A DNA stretch of 64,000 bases from contig NZ_PVZV01000007.1 of NCBI RefSeq assembly GCF_002995495.1, positions 372,001 through 436,000 of the forward strand, in the 5' to 3' direction. This document shows, one piece after another, positions 41,259 through 50,116 of this stretch. The stretch comes from Actinocorallia populi (GTDB taxonomy: Bacteria > Actinomycetota > Actinomycetes > Streptosporangiales > Streptosporangiaceae). The translations under genes were made by a program, and so were the position numbers. Within the stretch, counting starts at the first letter, position 1; every line of letters starts with the position of its first letter. The notes under the pieces were generated by a model, which saw only the letters and a program-made list of their open reading frames with translations, searched no databases and was not told the DNA's origin.

Positions 41259-42170
41259 ATGGGCAATGCATATCGTGATCATTCAGCGGAGATCGGGGCG
41301 ATCGTCGCGGCACACGCGTCAGGCCGCCGGGTCCGCTCGGTGGTGCGGCTCGGCGAGGGGCAGGACAACGTCGCCTACGAGGTCGACGGCGAGCTGATCG
41401 TGCGTTTCGGCAAGGAGCCCGACCCGAAGGAGCGGGCGGCGCGGGTGGACGCGGACCTCCGCCTTCTCAGGGCCGTCGCGGAGATCTCACCGGTCCCCGT
41501 GCCCGTGCCCCTCTTCGCGGTCGCCGACCGGGGATGCCTGGCCTACTCCAGGCTTCCCGGCCTGCCGCTGATCGACCTTCCCGCCCGGGAACGGGCGGTT
41601 CACGCCGGTCCCGTCGCCGTCGTGCTCGGCGGGTTCCTCACCGCGCTGCACCGCGTTCCCACCGGTGCGATGAGCGGGCTGGCCGGCGTCGACGACCAGC
41701 CGAAAGAGCTCTGGCTGTGCGAAGCCGGGGACACCTACGCCGCGGTCGCCGACCACGTGCCCGAGGCGCACCGCGCCGCCGTCGAGGCGTTCCTGGCGGC
41801 CCCGCCTCCGGACGACGGCCATCCTGCGGCCTTCTCGCACAACGACCTGGGCATCGAGCACGTCCTCGTCGATCCGGCCACCTGGGAGGTGACCGGCGTC
41901 ATCGACTGGAGCGATGCGGCGATCACCGACCCCGCCCACGACTTCGGCCTCCTGTACCGCGACCTCGGTCCCGATCTCCTCGACCTCGCCCTCCGGAACT
42001 ACCGGAACGACGCCCAGGACCCCGAGGAGTTCAGAACGCGCGCCGTGTTCTACGCCAGATGCGCGGCGCTGGAGGACCTCGCGTACGGAATCGAGCCGGG
42101 ACACGGCAAATACCTCGACAAGAGCCTCGATTCCCTGCGCTGGCTGTTCCCTTCGCGTCCGGAGCGCTGA
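41259..42170 (+). CDS. aminoglycoside phosphotransferase (APH) family protein
   Basis: A 303-residue APH-fold kinase: VVRLGEGQDNVAYEVDGELIVRFGK (glycine loop and ATP-binding Lys region), the Brenner-type motif FSHNDLGIEHVLVD (catalytic Asp) and VIDWSDAAITDPAHDFG (metal-binding DxD-like Asp). Relatives phosphorylate aminoglycosides, macrolides, homoserine or other metabolites, so antibiotic resistance should not be assumed. ATG at 41259 is used; a GTG at 41223 overlapping the previous gene is an alternative. Neither has a strong ribosome binding site. Confidence 0.85.
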   Translation: MGNAYRDHSAEIGAIVAAHASGRRVRSVVRLGEGQDNVAYEVDGELIVRFGKEPDPKERAARVDADLRLLRAVAEISPVPVPVPLFAVADRGCLAYSRLPGLPLIDLPARERAVHAGPVAVVLGGFLTALHRVPTGAMSGLAGVDDQPKELWLCEAGDTYAAVADHVPEAHRAAVEAFLAAPPPDDGHPAAFSHNDLGIEHVLVDPATWEVTGVIDWSDAAITDPAHDFGLLYRDLGPDLLDLALRNYRNDAQDPEEFRTRAVFYARCAALEDLAYGIEPGHGKYLDKSLDSLRWLFPSRPER

Positions 42171-42200
42171 GAACCTGGCTCCAGCCTGTGCGACGGTCGT

Positions 42201-42234
42201 GGAGGCGCTTCCCGGAGCGCTGGGAAGCGCCTCC
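42201..42234. terminator. bidirectional terminator hairpin
   Basis: Perfect 12-bp stem GGAGGCGCTTCC (42201-42212) with GGAAGCGCCTCC (42223-42234) and a 10-base loop, between the convergent APH-like and CoA transferase genes. Confidence 0.8.
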
Positions 42235-42239
42235 GGATG

Positions 42240-43478
42240 TCAGCTCCCGAAGGCTCCGGATTCTCGGAGGGCGCTCACCTGGGCGTCGTCGTAGCCGAGG
42301 ACGTCGCGGAGGATCTCCTCGGTGTGCTCGCCGGGGGCGGGGGCGGGACGGGTGGCGGCGGGCGGGGCCTCGCCCACGACCCGGACGGGGAAGGGCAGCT
42401 GGTCGGCGACCAGACGCTCGGCGGGCTGCCAGGGCATGCGGTCGGTGAACTGCGGGTCGGCGGCGATGGTCTCCGGGGTGTTCACCGGGCCGAGGGGCAC
42501 ATCGTGGGCCAGGCCGAACTCGATCCACTCGGCCGTGGTGCGGGTGGCGAAGACGGCGGCCAGTTCGTGGCGCAGGGGAAGGTCGCCTCGGGCATGGTCG
42601 GCGAGCTTCTCGCCCGGCCGCGCGTCGAACAGGTCTTTGCGGCCGATGGCCTCGCAGAAGTTCTGCCAGAACTTGCGCTCGGAGGCCATGAACAGCACGT
42701 GGCCGTCCTTGGAGGCGTAGAACTGGTAACGCACCCCCTCGTCCATGCCGCCGGTACCGGGCGGACGACGCTCGTAGCCGTCGGTGGGGTTGCCGGTGAC
42801 CTCGTCCTCGGGGCGGGCGTAGGCGCGGTGGGTCTCGCTGCGCAGCCAGTCGAAGGCCGCCGCCGCGTCGGACTGGGCGACCTCCAGGTGGCAGCCCCGG
42901 CCGGTCTCGCGGGCGCGCAGGACGGCGGCGAGCACGGCGGCGGTGCCGAAGAGCGGACCGGCGGTGATCCCGATCGAGGTGTGATCGGGGATCGACGGGA
43001 GGCCGTCGGGGCCGGGGACGGGGGCGACGGTGCCGGCCCAGGCGTCGTAGGCGATGCCATGACTGGGCAGATCCCGGTAGGGACCGGTCATCCCGTATCC
43101 GGAGATCGTGAACATGACGACCTTCGGATTGACCTCGCGCAGCTTCGCGTAGCCCAGGCCCCGACGGTCCAAGCCACCGGGGCGCATCGCCTCCACCACG
43201 ACGTCGGCCCGGGCGGCCAGCTCCAGGAAGGTCTCCCGGCCCGCCTCGGTGCGCAGGTCCAGCACGATGCTGCGCTTGCCGCGGCTGATGTGCAGGTGCA
43301 GCAGGGAGTCGCCCCGGACGATCGGCCAGCTCATCGAGCGGATGTAGTCGCCGGACGGGGGTTCGACCTTGATGACGTCGGCACCGAGGTCGGCGAGCGG
43401 GGTGGAGACGGCGCCGGGGCCGAGCATCGAGCATTCGACGACGCGCAGTCCGGACAGCAGCCCTTCGGCTTGGGGCAC
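42240..43478 (-). CDS. CaiB/BaiF family (class III) CoA transferase
   Basis: A 412-residue family III CoA transferase: LSGLRVVECSMLGPGAVSTPLADLGADVIKVEPPSGDYIRSM (in part: LGADVIKVEPPSGD), RGKRSIVLDLRTEAGRE, GYGMTGPYRDLPSHGIAYDAWAG, ITAGPLFGTAAVLAA and QSDAAAAFDWLR. GTG start behind GGAGGG. Divergent from the PaaG-type crotonase at 43544 across an AT-rich island. Only weakly similar in motif detail to the CoA transferase at 3495-4691, so different substrates are likely. Confidence 0.9.
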   Translation of the reverse strand: MPQAEGLLSGLRVVECSMLGPGAVSTPLADLGADVIKVEPPSGDYIRSMSWPIVRGDSLLHLHISRGKRSIVLDLRTEAGRETFLELAARADVVVEAMRPGGLDRRGLGYAKLREVNPKVVMFTISGYGMTGPYRDLPSHGIAYDAWAGTVAPVPGPDGLPSIPDHTSIGITAGPLFGTAAVLAAVLRARETGRGCHLEVAQSDAAAAFDWLRSETHRAYARPEDEVTGNPTDGYERRPPGTGGMDEGVRYQFYASKDGHVLFMASERKFWQNFCEAIGRKDLFDARPGEKLADHARGDLPLRHELAAVFATRTTAEWIEFGLAHDVPLGPVNTPETIAADPQFTDRMPWQPAERLVADQLPFPVRVVGEAPPAATRPAPAPGEHTEEILRDVLGYDDAQVSALRESGAFGS

Positions 43479-43543
43479 GGGGCCCTCCTCACATTGGATT
43501 GTTTATTATATTAAAACTACAAGCCATCCTGCGGAGGAGCCAT
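43479..43543. promoter_or_regulatory. divergent AT-rich promoter region
   Basis: AT-rich island (43491-43520) including GGATTGTTTATTATATTAAA between the CoA transferase and the crotonase. GCGGAGGAG before 43544 is the crotonase ribosome binding site. Confidence 0.5.
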
Positions 43544-44362
43544 ATGACCCGTTACGCATCGGTGCCCGGTCTGGCCGTCGAGACCGACGACGCCGGGGTG
43601 CTCCGGCTCGTCCTCGACCTGCCCGGACGGCGCAACGCCCTCAACGACACCTCCATGGAGGGGCTCATCAGGGCGCTGGAGACCGCCTCCACCGACGACG
43701 GGCTGCGGGCCGTCCTGCTGACCGGGGCGGGTGACGACTTCTGCAGCGGCTTCGACATCGTCGGCCGCAACAAGCGCGGCGAGGCCGCGCCCAGACCGCG
43801 GACCGGCAGCATCCAGCGGCGCATGCCCGTCCAGGCCAACCGGCTGATCCCGCTGCTGCTGGAGCTCCAACTGCCGGTGGTGTGCGCGGTGCGCGGCTGG
43901 GCCGTGGGCATCGGCGCCCAGCTCGCGCTCGCCGCGGACTTCACCATCACCGCCGAGGACGCCGTCTTCTGGTACCCGTTCCTGCGCCGGGGCTTCACCC
44001 CCGATTCCGGCAGCACCTGGCTCCTCCCCCGCGTCGTGGGCACCGTCCGGGCACGCGAGCTGCTCATGCTCGACCGCAGGCTCAACGGCGCCGAGGCCGT
44101 CGAATGGGGCGTCGCCCACCGCGCCGTCCCCGCCGCCGAGGTGGCCGAGACCGCCGCAGAGCTGGCGGCCCGGCTGGCCGCCGGGCCGACCGTCGCCCTC
44201 GGCCTCACCAAAGGCCTCCTGAACGCCGCGCCCGACCACGATCTGCGCCGCCATCTCGGCGACGAGGCGTACGCCATGGAGCTGAGCTCCCGCAGCCCCG
44301 ACTTCCGCGAGGGCATGAAGGCCTTCGTCGAACGCCGGACCCCGGACTTCCAGGGGCTGTAG
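43544..44362 (+). CDS. enoyl-CoA hydratase/isomerase family protein, PaaG-like loop
   Basis: A 272-residue crotonase with FCSGFDIVGRNKRG and RGWAVGIGAQLALAAD oxyanion-hole segments. The active-site loop RRGFTPDSGSTWLLPRVVG has an Asp where hydratases carry Glu, as in PaaG-type isomerases and related enzymes. ATG with GGAGGAG upstream. Transcribed alone and ended by the 44372-44395 hairpin. Confidence 0.87.
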   Translation: MTRYASVPGLAVETDDAGVLRLVLDLPGRRNALNDTSMEGLIRALETASTDDGLRAVLLTGAGDDFCSGFDIVGRNKRGEAAPRPRTGSIQRRMPVQANRLIPLLLELQLPVVCAVRGWAVGIGAQLALAADFTITAEDAVFWYPFLRRGFTPDSGSTWLLPRVVGTVRARELLMLDRRLNGAEAVEWGVAHRAVPAAEVAETAAELAARLAAGPTVALGLTKGLLNAAPDHDLRRHLGDEAYAMELSSRSPDFREGMKAFVERRTPDFQGL

Positions 44363-44371
44363 CCCCCCGCC

Positions 44372-44395
44372 GGGCGCCGGTCCCCACCGGCGCCC
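44372..44395. terminator. bidirectional terminator hairpin
   Basis: GGGCGCCGGT (44372-44381) and its complement ACCGGCGCCC (44386-44395) enclose a CCCC tetraloop nine bases after the crotonase stop, between convergent genes. Confidence 0.7.
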
Positions 44396-44506
44396 CGGAG
44401 TGACACGGTCGCTCGGCCTTCCACAGCCGGATGTGCGCCTGACGGCGCACCGCCCGTGGCTGAACGAGCGCTGACGCGCACTGAACGATCCACGGCCGGA
44501 CGTGCG

Positions 44507-45298
44507 CTAAACGAGCCACTGCGGTTCGCGTTTCTCGGCGAAGGCCGCGGGGCCCTCGGCCTGGTCGGGATGGCCCCACAGGCCGGTGAGCTCAGCGGCA
44601 CCGGCACGGCACGCGTCGGTCAGGCCGTGCTCCAGCGCCCCCCACAGGGCGCGCTTGGTGGCGCGCACCGCGGCGGGCGAGTTGCGGGCGATCTTCTCGG
44701 CGAGCTCCTGGGCCGCCTCGTGCAACCGCTCCGGCGGGTCGATCACCTCGCTGACCAGGCCGAGCTGCAGGGCGCGGGCCGCGCTCATGCGCTCGTACTT
44801 GCCGACGAGCGCCATGCGCAGGACCGCTTCGGCGGGCATCTTGCGCATCAGCGCGATGGTCTCGATCGCGCTGGTCTGCCCGACGGAGACGTGTGGGTCG
44901 GTGAAGGCGGCGTCCGAAGCGGCCAGCACGATGTCGGCGTCGGCCACGAAGTGCAGGCCGCCTCCGGCGCAGATGCCGTTCACCGCGGCGATGACCGGCT
45001 TGTCGATGCCCAGCTGCCAGCTGGTGAAGCCCAGGTCCCAGGCCTCCACCGACTTGCGGTAGCGCTCCATGCCGATACCGTCGGTGGCCAGCTCCAGCAC
45101 GTCCGCGCCGGTCTGGAAGGACTTCCCGTTCGCGGCGTTCACGATCACCCGCACCTCCGGGTCCTCGGCCAGCTCCGTCCAGGCCTGGCGGAGTTCGTCG
45201 CGCATCGCGTTGTTCATCGCGTTGCGCACCTCGGGGCGGTCGAACACCAGCCAGCCGACGCGGCCCCTGCGGGTGACCTCCAGGGTCTGGTAGCTCAT
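44507..45298 (-). CDS. enoyl-CoA hydratase/isomerase family protein
   Basis: A 263-residue crotonase with SFQTGADVLELA, AAVNGICAGGGLHFVADADIVLA and the loop AFTDPHVSVGQTSAIETIA. The DPHVSVG...E pattern is shared with the paralogues at 49363 and 60866 and defines a subfamily distinct from the other three crotonases in the window. ATG overlaps the ligase stop as ATGA with GGAGAG upstream, so it is translationally coupled. Last gene of the hydratase-acyl-CoA dehydrogenase-ligase-crotonase operon. Confidence 0.88.
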   Translation of the reverse strand: MSYQTLEVTRRGRVGWLVFDRPEVRNAMNNAMRDELRQAWTELAEDPEVRVIVNAANGKSFQTGADVLELATDGIGMERYRKSVEAWDLGFTSWQLGIDKPVIAAVNGICAGGGLHFVADADIVLAASDAAFTDPHVSVGQTSAIETIALMRKMPAEAVLRMALVGKYERMSAARALQLGLVSEVIDPPERLHEAAQELAEKIARNSPAAVRATKRALWGALEHGLTDACRAGAAELTGLWGHPDQAEGPAAFAEKREPQWLV

Positions 45299-46824
45299 CG
45301 ACTCTCCGTTTCCTCGGATCCTTCGGGGGATCGGTCGAAGCCCGCGACGAGTTCACGCCGGAGCACCTTGCCTATCTCCGTGCGGGGGAAGTCCGCGACG
45401 AAGCGCACCGCCACCGGCACCTTGTAGCCCGCCAGGTCGCGGCGCAGGAAGGACAGCAACTCGGCCTCCTCCGGCCGCTCCCCCGCCACGGGGCGCACCC
45501 AGGCGACGGGTGCCTCGCCCAACCGGGCGTCCGGCACGCCCGCCACGCAGGCGTCGGCGACCGCCGGGTGCCGACGCAGCGCCGCCTCCACCTCCTGCGG
45601 GACGATCTTGAGCCCGCCGCGGTTGACCATGTCCGACACCCGGCCCTCGATCCACAGGAACCCGTCGGCGTCCAGGCGGCCCAGGTCGCCGGTGCGCAGG
45701 AACCCGTCGGCGATCCGGCCGGCCGGCAGGTCCGCGGTGTGGGCGAACGGCGACCTGATCCAGATCTCGCCGGGCTCACCGGCCGGGAGCCCACCGCGCT
45801 CGTCGTCGAGGATGCGGATCTCGACGCCGGGATGGGCGCGGCCGACCGCGCCCAGCTTGGCGGAGCCGAACTCGCGGGTGTCGGAGGCGGTCCAGCCGAC
45901 GACCTCGCCGCCCAGCTCGGTCTGGCCGTAGGAGTTCAGCACGTCCACGCCGAACCTCGCGCGGAAGGCACGCGCCTGGTCGGGAGCCAGCGGCGCGGTC
46001 ACCGAACGCACGAACCGCAGCCCGCCCAGGTCGCTGACCCGGGAGTCCTCGAGCAGCATCGTCATCATCGCGGGCGCCAGGATCGTGGACCTGAGCGCGA
46101 AGCGCTTGACCAGCTCGGCGTACTCCACCGGATCGAAACGGTCCATGAGGATGACGGGCGCGCCCAGCCGGAAGGAGAACAACGCGTTCCATGCCCCCGC
46201 CCACAGCGCCTGCGAGGTGGGGATGAGGTTGGGCATCGGCGGACGGCCGCCCCTGGCCGCGCCTCCGCGCAGCTTGGCGATGACCGTGTCGATGCCGTCA
46301 CGGACGCCCTTGTGGCTCAGCACGACGGGCTTGGACTCCCCCGTGGTACCGGACGTCCGCATGACCACCGCCTCGTCCTCACCGAAGCATGGTCCGGAGG
46401 GGTCGGCGGCGGGCCGGAGCAGCGCCCAGCTCCCCGGAGCCTCCTCCACCAGCACGCCGATGCCCTCGGGCACCCGCGCGGCCTGCCCTGGTCCGGTGAC
46501 GACCAGCGCCGGGGCCTGGGCGAGCAGCTGGCCGCGCACCTCGGTGTCGGTGAGCCTGGCGTTGACGGGGACGTAGACGCCTCCCGCCAGCCAGGCCGCG
46601 AACATCGTGGTGATCGCGCGCACCCCGTCGTCCACCAGGCAGGCGACGGGCCGCCCGGCCACCGGACCGAGCCGCCCGGCCAGCACCTTCACGGCGTCGA
46701 TGAGCTCACCGCGGGTACGCGAACCGTCCTTCCAGTGCAGGACGGGGGTGTCTGCGGCATCGTCGTGGTCCAGCAGGAAGGCGGCCAGGCCGCCGTCCGC
46801 GGGTCCGCGGGTGTGTTCGCTCAC
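45295..46824 (-). CDS. class I adenylate-forming acyl-CoA ligase
   Basis: A 509-residue ANL ligase: VVMRTSGTTGESKPVVLSHKG, NSYGQTELGGEVVGW, FLRTGDLGRLDADGFLWIEGR, MVNRGGLKIVPQEVE and TEIGKVLRREL. In the first motif the usual Lys is preceded by ES (ESKPVV). GTG start with GGCGGAG upstream, 12 bases after the acyl-CoA dehydrogenase stop. Substrate unknown. Confidence 0.9.
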   Translation of the reverse strand: MSEHTRGPADGGLAAFLLDHDDAADTPVLHWKDGSRTRGELIDAVKVLAGRLGPVAGRPVACLVDDGVRAITTMFAAWLAGGVYVPVNARLTDTEVRGQLLAQAPALVVTGPGQAARVPEGIGVLVEEAPGSWALLRPAADPSGPCFGEDEAVVMRTSGTTGESKPVVLSHKGVRDGIDTVIAKLRGGAARGGRPPMPNLIPTSQALWAGAWNALFSFRLGAPVILMDRFDPVEYAELVKRFALRSTILAPAMMTMLLEDSRVSDLGGLRFVRSVTAPLAPDQARAFRARFGVDVLNSYGQTELGGEVVGWTASDTREFGSAKLGAVGRAHPGVEIRILDDERGGLPAGEPGEIWIRSPFAHTADLPAGRIADGFLRTGDLGRLDADGFLWIEGRVSDMVNRGGLKIVPQEVEAALRRHPAVADACVAGVPDARLGEAPVAWVRPVAGERPEEAELLSFLRRDLAGYKVPVAVRFVADFPRTEIGKVLRRELVAGFDRSPEGSEETESR

Positions 46825-46836
46825 GTGCTCCGCCTT

Positions 46837-47994
46837 TCAGAGCGCGGGCCGGACGGCCTGCGCCGCCAGAATCCCGGCCAGCCGTTCGGTGTGCTCCTCG
46901 GGGCGGCCGAGCATCTCCCGGCTCGCCCAGGCCCGCTTGAAGTACAGGTGGGCGTCGTGCTCCCAGGTGAAGCCGATGCCGCCGTGGAGCTGGATGTTCT
47001 CGGCGGCCACCGCGACATACGCCTCCGAGCAGTAGAGCTGCGCGACCGAGGCCACCGTCTCCAGTTCCGGCAGCCCCGGCAGCCGCACCGCCGTTTCGGG
47101 GTCGAACGCCGCGGCCGCGGCCTGGGCCGCGGCTTCGGCGGCACTCCGTGCGGACTCGACCTGGATGAGCAGGCTCGCCGCCTTCTGCTTGAAAGCCTGG
47201 AAGCTCCCGATCGGACGGCCGAACTGCACCCGCGTCTTCCCGTACTCGACGGCCGTCTCCAAGCAGACGGCCGCACCGCCCGCCTGCTCGGCGGCGAGCA
47301 TCGCCCGCGCGAGGTCCAGCGCCTTCTCCAGCGCCGGGGTGGCGTCCCCCTCTCCCACCCGAACGGCGGGTGCGTCCCGGAAGGAGACCTTGGCCTGCCT
47401 GCGGGTGCGGTCGAGCGTCATCAGCGGGGTCACCGTGACACCCGGCGCGGCGGTGTCGACGGCGTAGACGGCCGTTCCCTCGCCGGCTCGGACGGGCACC
47501 AGGATCACACCGGCGGTCGCACCGTCCAGCACGAATCCGGCGGTCCCCGAGACGGCGGGAACGCCGTCCCGGACTCCGAGTTCCACCGGGAGGCTCCCGG
47601 GCAGCGGCCTGCCCGAGGCGTCGGCCGTCACGACGGTGGCGGTGAGGGAGCCGTCGCACAGCCCCGGCAGGTAGCGCTTGTTCGCCTCGGGGTCGCCGAG
47701 GGCGAGGAGCAGCGGGATGGCAAGCCCGGCCGTGGCCAGCAGGGGCGCGCACAGGAGGGTGCGCCCGGCCTCCTCGAAGACCCCGCCGAGCTCGACGGCG
47801 GAGAACCCGCCGCCGCCGTGCTCCTCGGGCACCATGAAACCGGCCAGGCCCAGCTCGCGGCACAGCCGCCGCCACATCGCGCGGTCCCAGCCGTCCTCGC
47901 CCGCCATCTGCTCACGGACCGCCGAGGAGGGCGACAGCGCGGTCAGGGCCTCGCGGACGGAGTCGCGCAGCAGCCTCAGCTCGTTCTCGTCCAT
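46837..47994 (-). CDS. acyl-CoA dehydrogenase family protein
   Basis: A 385-residue FadE-type protein with GFMVPEEHGGGGFSAVELG, KTRVQFGRPIGSFQAFKQKAA and LHGGIGFTWEHDAHLYFKRAWAS. The catalytic loop is shortened to MLGRPEEHTERLAG and carries no EGT Glu, like the protein at 14771; a partner subunit may supply the base. ATG shares one base with the preceding stop (TGATG). Confidence 0.87.
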   Translation of the reverse strand: MDENELRLLRDSVREALTALSPSSAVREQMAGEDGWDRAMWRRLCRELGLAGFMVPEEHGGGGFSAVELGGVFEEAGRTLLCAPLLATAGLAIPLLLALGDPEANKRYLPGLCDGSLTATVVTADASGRPLPGSLPVELGVRDGVPAVSGTAGFVLDGATAGVILVPVRAGEGTAVYAVDTAAPGVTVTPLMTLDRTRRQAKVSFRDAPAVRVGEGDATPALEKALDLARAMLAAEQAGGAAVCLETAVEYGKTRVQFGRPIGSFQAFKQKAASLLIQVESARSAAEAAAQAAAAAFDPETAVRLPGLPELETVASVAQLYCSEAYVAVAAENIQLHGGIGFTWEHDAHLYFKRAWASREMLGRPEEHTERLAGILAAQAVRPAL

Positions 47995-49244
47995 CAGCGT
48001 TCCCGGGCGAAACGGTCGATGGTCGCGTCGAAGGCGTCCTCCAGGGTGGTGGCGGCGCCGGGCGGCTCGGGCAGCCGGACCGCGCCGTGCTCGCGGCTGG
48101 GCAGCAGCACGGTCGCCGAAGCCGGGGAGGTGACCTCGCCGCGCTGGTTGCGGGTGCGCAGCTCCAGGTCCACGGCCGGGCGATCGCCCTCGGCGAGGTA
48201 CTTGCGGACGACCTCGCCCTCGACCCACTGCACGTCGCCGACGTAGTTGAACTTGCGGAACTCCACCCGCAGCCGCCACAGCCAGGCGTCGTCGCCCATC
48301 CAGTCGGTGCAGGCGTGGATCAGCCACGTCTCGCGCATCCGCCCGTAGTCGAACGTGGTGGGGTTGCCGGACTTGCGGGCGAACGCCGGATCCCAGTGCA
48401 CCCGCTGCATGGCGTCCGGGACGCCCAGCTCGTCGCGGTGGTAGAAGCGGGGAATCCGCTGCCTGTTGTGGTGCGCCAGCCGCAGCGGGGCGACGTTGTA
48501 CATGCCCATGCCCATGCCGACGTGCCAGCAGACCATGTCGGTGACGGTCAGCGGCCCCTTCACCAGGGGGCCGACCGCCTGGCCCTCCTCGACGTCCTCC
48601 CACCAGCGCGGCTCGGCGCCCCTCGGCTTCTCGGCCGCGTACCGGGCGTCGAGTTCGGCGATGCCCTCCTCGCTCCAGGGCTCGATGGTGACGCCGTCGT
48701 ACTTCTTGCGCTCGCGGGCCTTCTCCCGCTCGGTGCGGTACATCATGCGGTACTGCGCGCCGAGCAGGGTGCCGTCGTCGGTCTGGAACGCCTGCGACGT
48801 CCACTCCTGGACACCGCGCCCGCCGAACTCGCTCGGCTTGTCGACCACGCCGACCAGCGCGGTGCGCCGGAGAACGCGGTGGCCGGGGGTGAGCGGGGCC
48901 CACCATTCGCGCTCGCTGGCGGCGTAGAAGGCGTGCACACCGCGCAGCGGATCGCCCTTGAGCTCGCCCTGCCGGGCCAGCTCCGCCTCGGTGAGGACGT
49001 CTTCGCCGACCAGGCTGTCGCCGCCGACGAGGGCGGGCGGGGCGATCGAGCCCTTCCACCGGGTGCCCGCCGCATAGGAGGGGTCCGCCCACAGCGGGTT
49101 GTCGTCGCCGTAGGCCCAGGCGACGTGCCGGAAGGCGTCCTCACCGGGCCGCCGGTAGTGCGGCGGGGCCGGATAAAGCTGCGGGACACCGATGCGGGAG
49201 CGCAAGCGTGCCACCCCTTCGTCCGTGATCTTCCCAGTTGCCAA
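47994..49244 (-). CDS. double hot-dog MaoC/FAS1-like dehydratase
   Basis: A 416-residue protein with two hot-dog halves. The N-terminal half (PQLYPAPPHYRRPGEDAFRHVAWAYGDDNPLW) contains an R-hydratase-like Asp-x-N-P motif; the C-terminal half begins VGPLVKGPLTVTDMVCWHVGMG and ends in a VDLELRTRNQRGEVTSPASATVLLP strand. Unusual TTG start at 49244 chosen because AAGGAG lies seven bases upstream and the protein then begins MATGKITDEGVARLRSRIG; earlier codons lie in the AT-rich promoter. First gene of its operon, divergent from a crotonase. It should hydrate a bulky enoyl-CoA. Confidence 0.82.
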   Translation of the reverse strand: MATGKITDEGVARLRSRIGVPQLYPAPPHYRRPGEDAFRHVAWAYGDDNPLWADPSYAAGTRWKGSIAPPALVGGDSLVGEDVLTEAELARQGELKGDPLRGVHAFYAASEREWWAPLTPGHRVLRRTALVGVVDKPSEFGGRGVQEWTSQAFQTDDGTLLGAQYRMMYRTEREKARERKKYDGVTIEPWSEEGIAELDARYAAEKPRGAEPRWWEDVEEGQAVGPLVKGPLTVTDMVCWHVGMGMGMYNVAPLRLAHHNRQRIPRFYHRDELGVPDAMQRVHWDPAFARKSGNPTTFDYGRMRETWLIHACTDWMGDDAWLWRLRVEFRKFNYVGDVQWVEGEVVRKYLAEGDRPAVDLELRTRNQRGEVTSPASATVLLPSREHGAVRLPEPPGAATTLEDAFDATIDRFARER

Positions 49245-49362
49245 GCTCCGTCTCCTTGCCTCGGCCGGCGTCACCGCAGGCAGCACGACCCTGTCCTGTG
49301 ATATTGATATCAAATATAAACTATGCGCGAAACCAGGCGGGTTTCAGGGAGGTCGGGCGAGA
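49245..49362. promoter_or_regulatory. divergent AT-rich promoter with perfect palindrome
   Basis: The island 49299-49322 contains the perfect palindrome TTGATATCAA (49304-49313) inside ATATTGATATCAAATAT. It separates two divergent catabolic operons and is the cleanest operator-like element among the AT-rich islands. Confidence 0.55.
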
Positions 49363-50070
49363 ATGGGCGAGACCCTGCTGGTCGAGCGGCACGGACCCGT
49401 CGGCTGGCTGATCTTCAACCGCCCCGGGCGGGGCAACGCCATGGACGCCGCCATGATGGCCGCCCTCCCCGAGGCATGGCGCGAACTGGACGCCGACCCG
49501 GACGTGCGCACGATCGTCGTCACCGGCGAGGGCGCGGCGTTCCAGACCGGCCTGGACGTGGTCCAGCTCAACCGCGACCCCGGCGCGCTGCGTGAGATGT
49601 CCCGCCGGACGAAGCGTGCCGACCTCCGGCTGACGGCCTGGCACCTGGGCGTCGCCAAGCCCGTGGTCACCGCCGTCAACGGGGTCTGCGCCGGGGGCGG
49701 CCTGCACTTCGTGGTCGACTCCGACATCGTCATCGCCTCGGAGGATGCGTCCTTCCTCGACCCCCACGTCTCGGTGGGCCAGGTCAGCGCCTTCGAGACC
49801 ATCGCGCTGGCCCGCCGCGCGGCTTTCGGCCCCGTCGCGCGCATGGCCCTTCTGGGCGCCCACGAGCGCGTCTCCGCCGCCGACGCCCTGCGGCTGGGCT
49901 GGGTCAGCGAGGTCGTCGCCCCCGACGGGCTGCGCCCCGCCGCCCAACGCCTGGCCGAGCGCATCGCGCAGAACGACCCGCAGGCCGTCGCCGCGACGAA
50001 ACGCGCCCTGTGGCAGGCCCTGGAAACGGGCCTGACCGAGGCCAGGGGGGCACGGCGGTGCACACAGTGA
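49363..50070 (+). CDS. enoyl-CoA hydratase/isomerase family protein, C-terminally short
   Basis: A 235-residue crotonase closely parallel to the one at 44507: FQTGLDVVQLN, TAVNGVCAGGGLHFVVDSDIVIA, DASFLDPHVSVGQVSAFETIALARR, ATKRALWQALETGL. It then ends TEARGARRCTQ, about 28 residues before the paralogue's terminus, losing the last helix. The divergence begins near a run of six G at about 50045, but neither other frame restores a recognisable end. ATG at 49363 with AGGGAGG upstream. First gene of an operon with two acyl-CoA dehydrogenases. Confidence 0.83.
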   Translation: MGETLLVERHGPVGWLIFNRPGRGNAMDAAMMAALPEAWRELDADPDVRTIVVTGEGAAFQTGLDVVQLNRDPGALREMSRRTKRADLRLTAWHLGVAKPVVTAVNGVCAGGGLHFVVDSDIVIASEDASFLDPHVSVGQVSAFETIALARRAAFGPVARMALLGAHERVSAADALRLGWVSEVVAPDGLRPAAQRLAERIAQNDPQAVAATKRALWQALETGLTEARGARRCTQ

Positions 50071-50116
50071 CGATCCGCCTCGGCCGCGCGCCGAGCGAGG
50101 CGAGAGGAGACCGGAG

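Noticed and set aside
41259-42170. Antibiotic resistance gene
   Set aside because: The APH fold is clear, but sequence motifs alone do not place it with known aminoglycoside or macrolide kinases, so resistance is not claimed.
44400-44506. Imperfect direct duplication (CCACAGCCGGATGTGCGC and CCACGGCCGGACGTGCGC) before the crotonase stop
   Set aside because: Too short and diverged to call a repeat element; may be chance in GC-rich spacer.
45568-48246. Nearly 900-codon plus-strand frame opposite the ligase and acyl-CoA dehydrogenase
   Set aside because: Antisense shadow with no domain; composition unlike a real protein.
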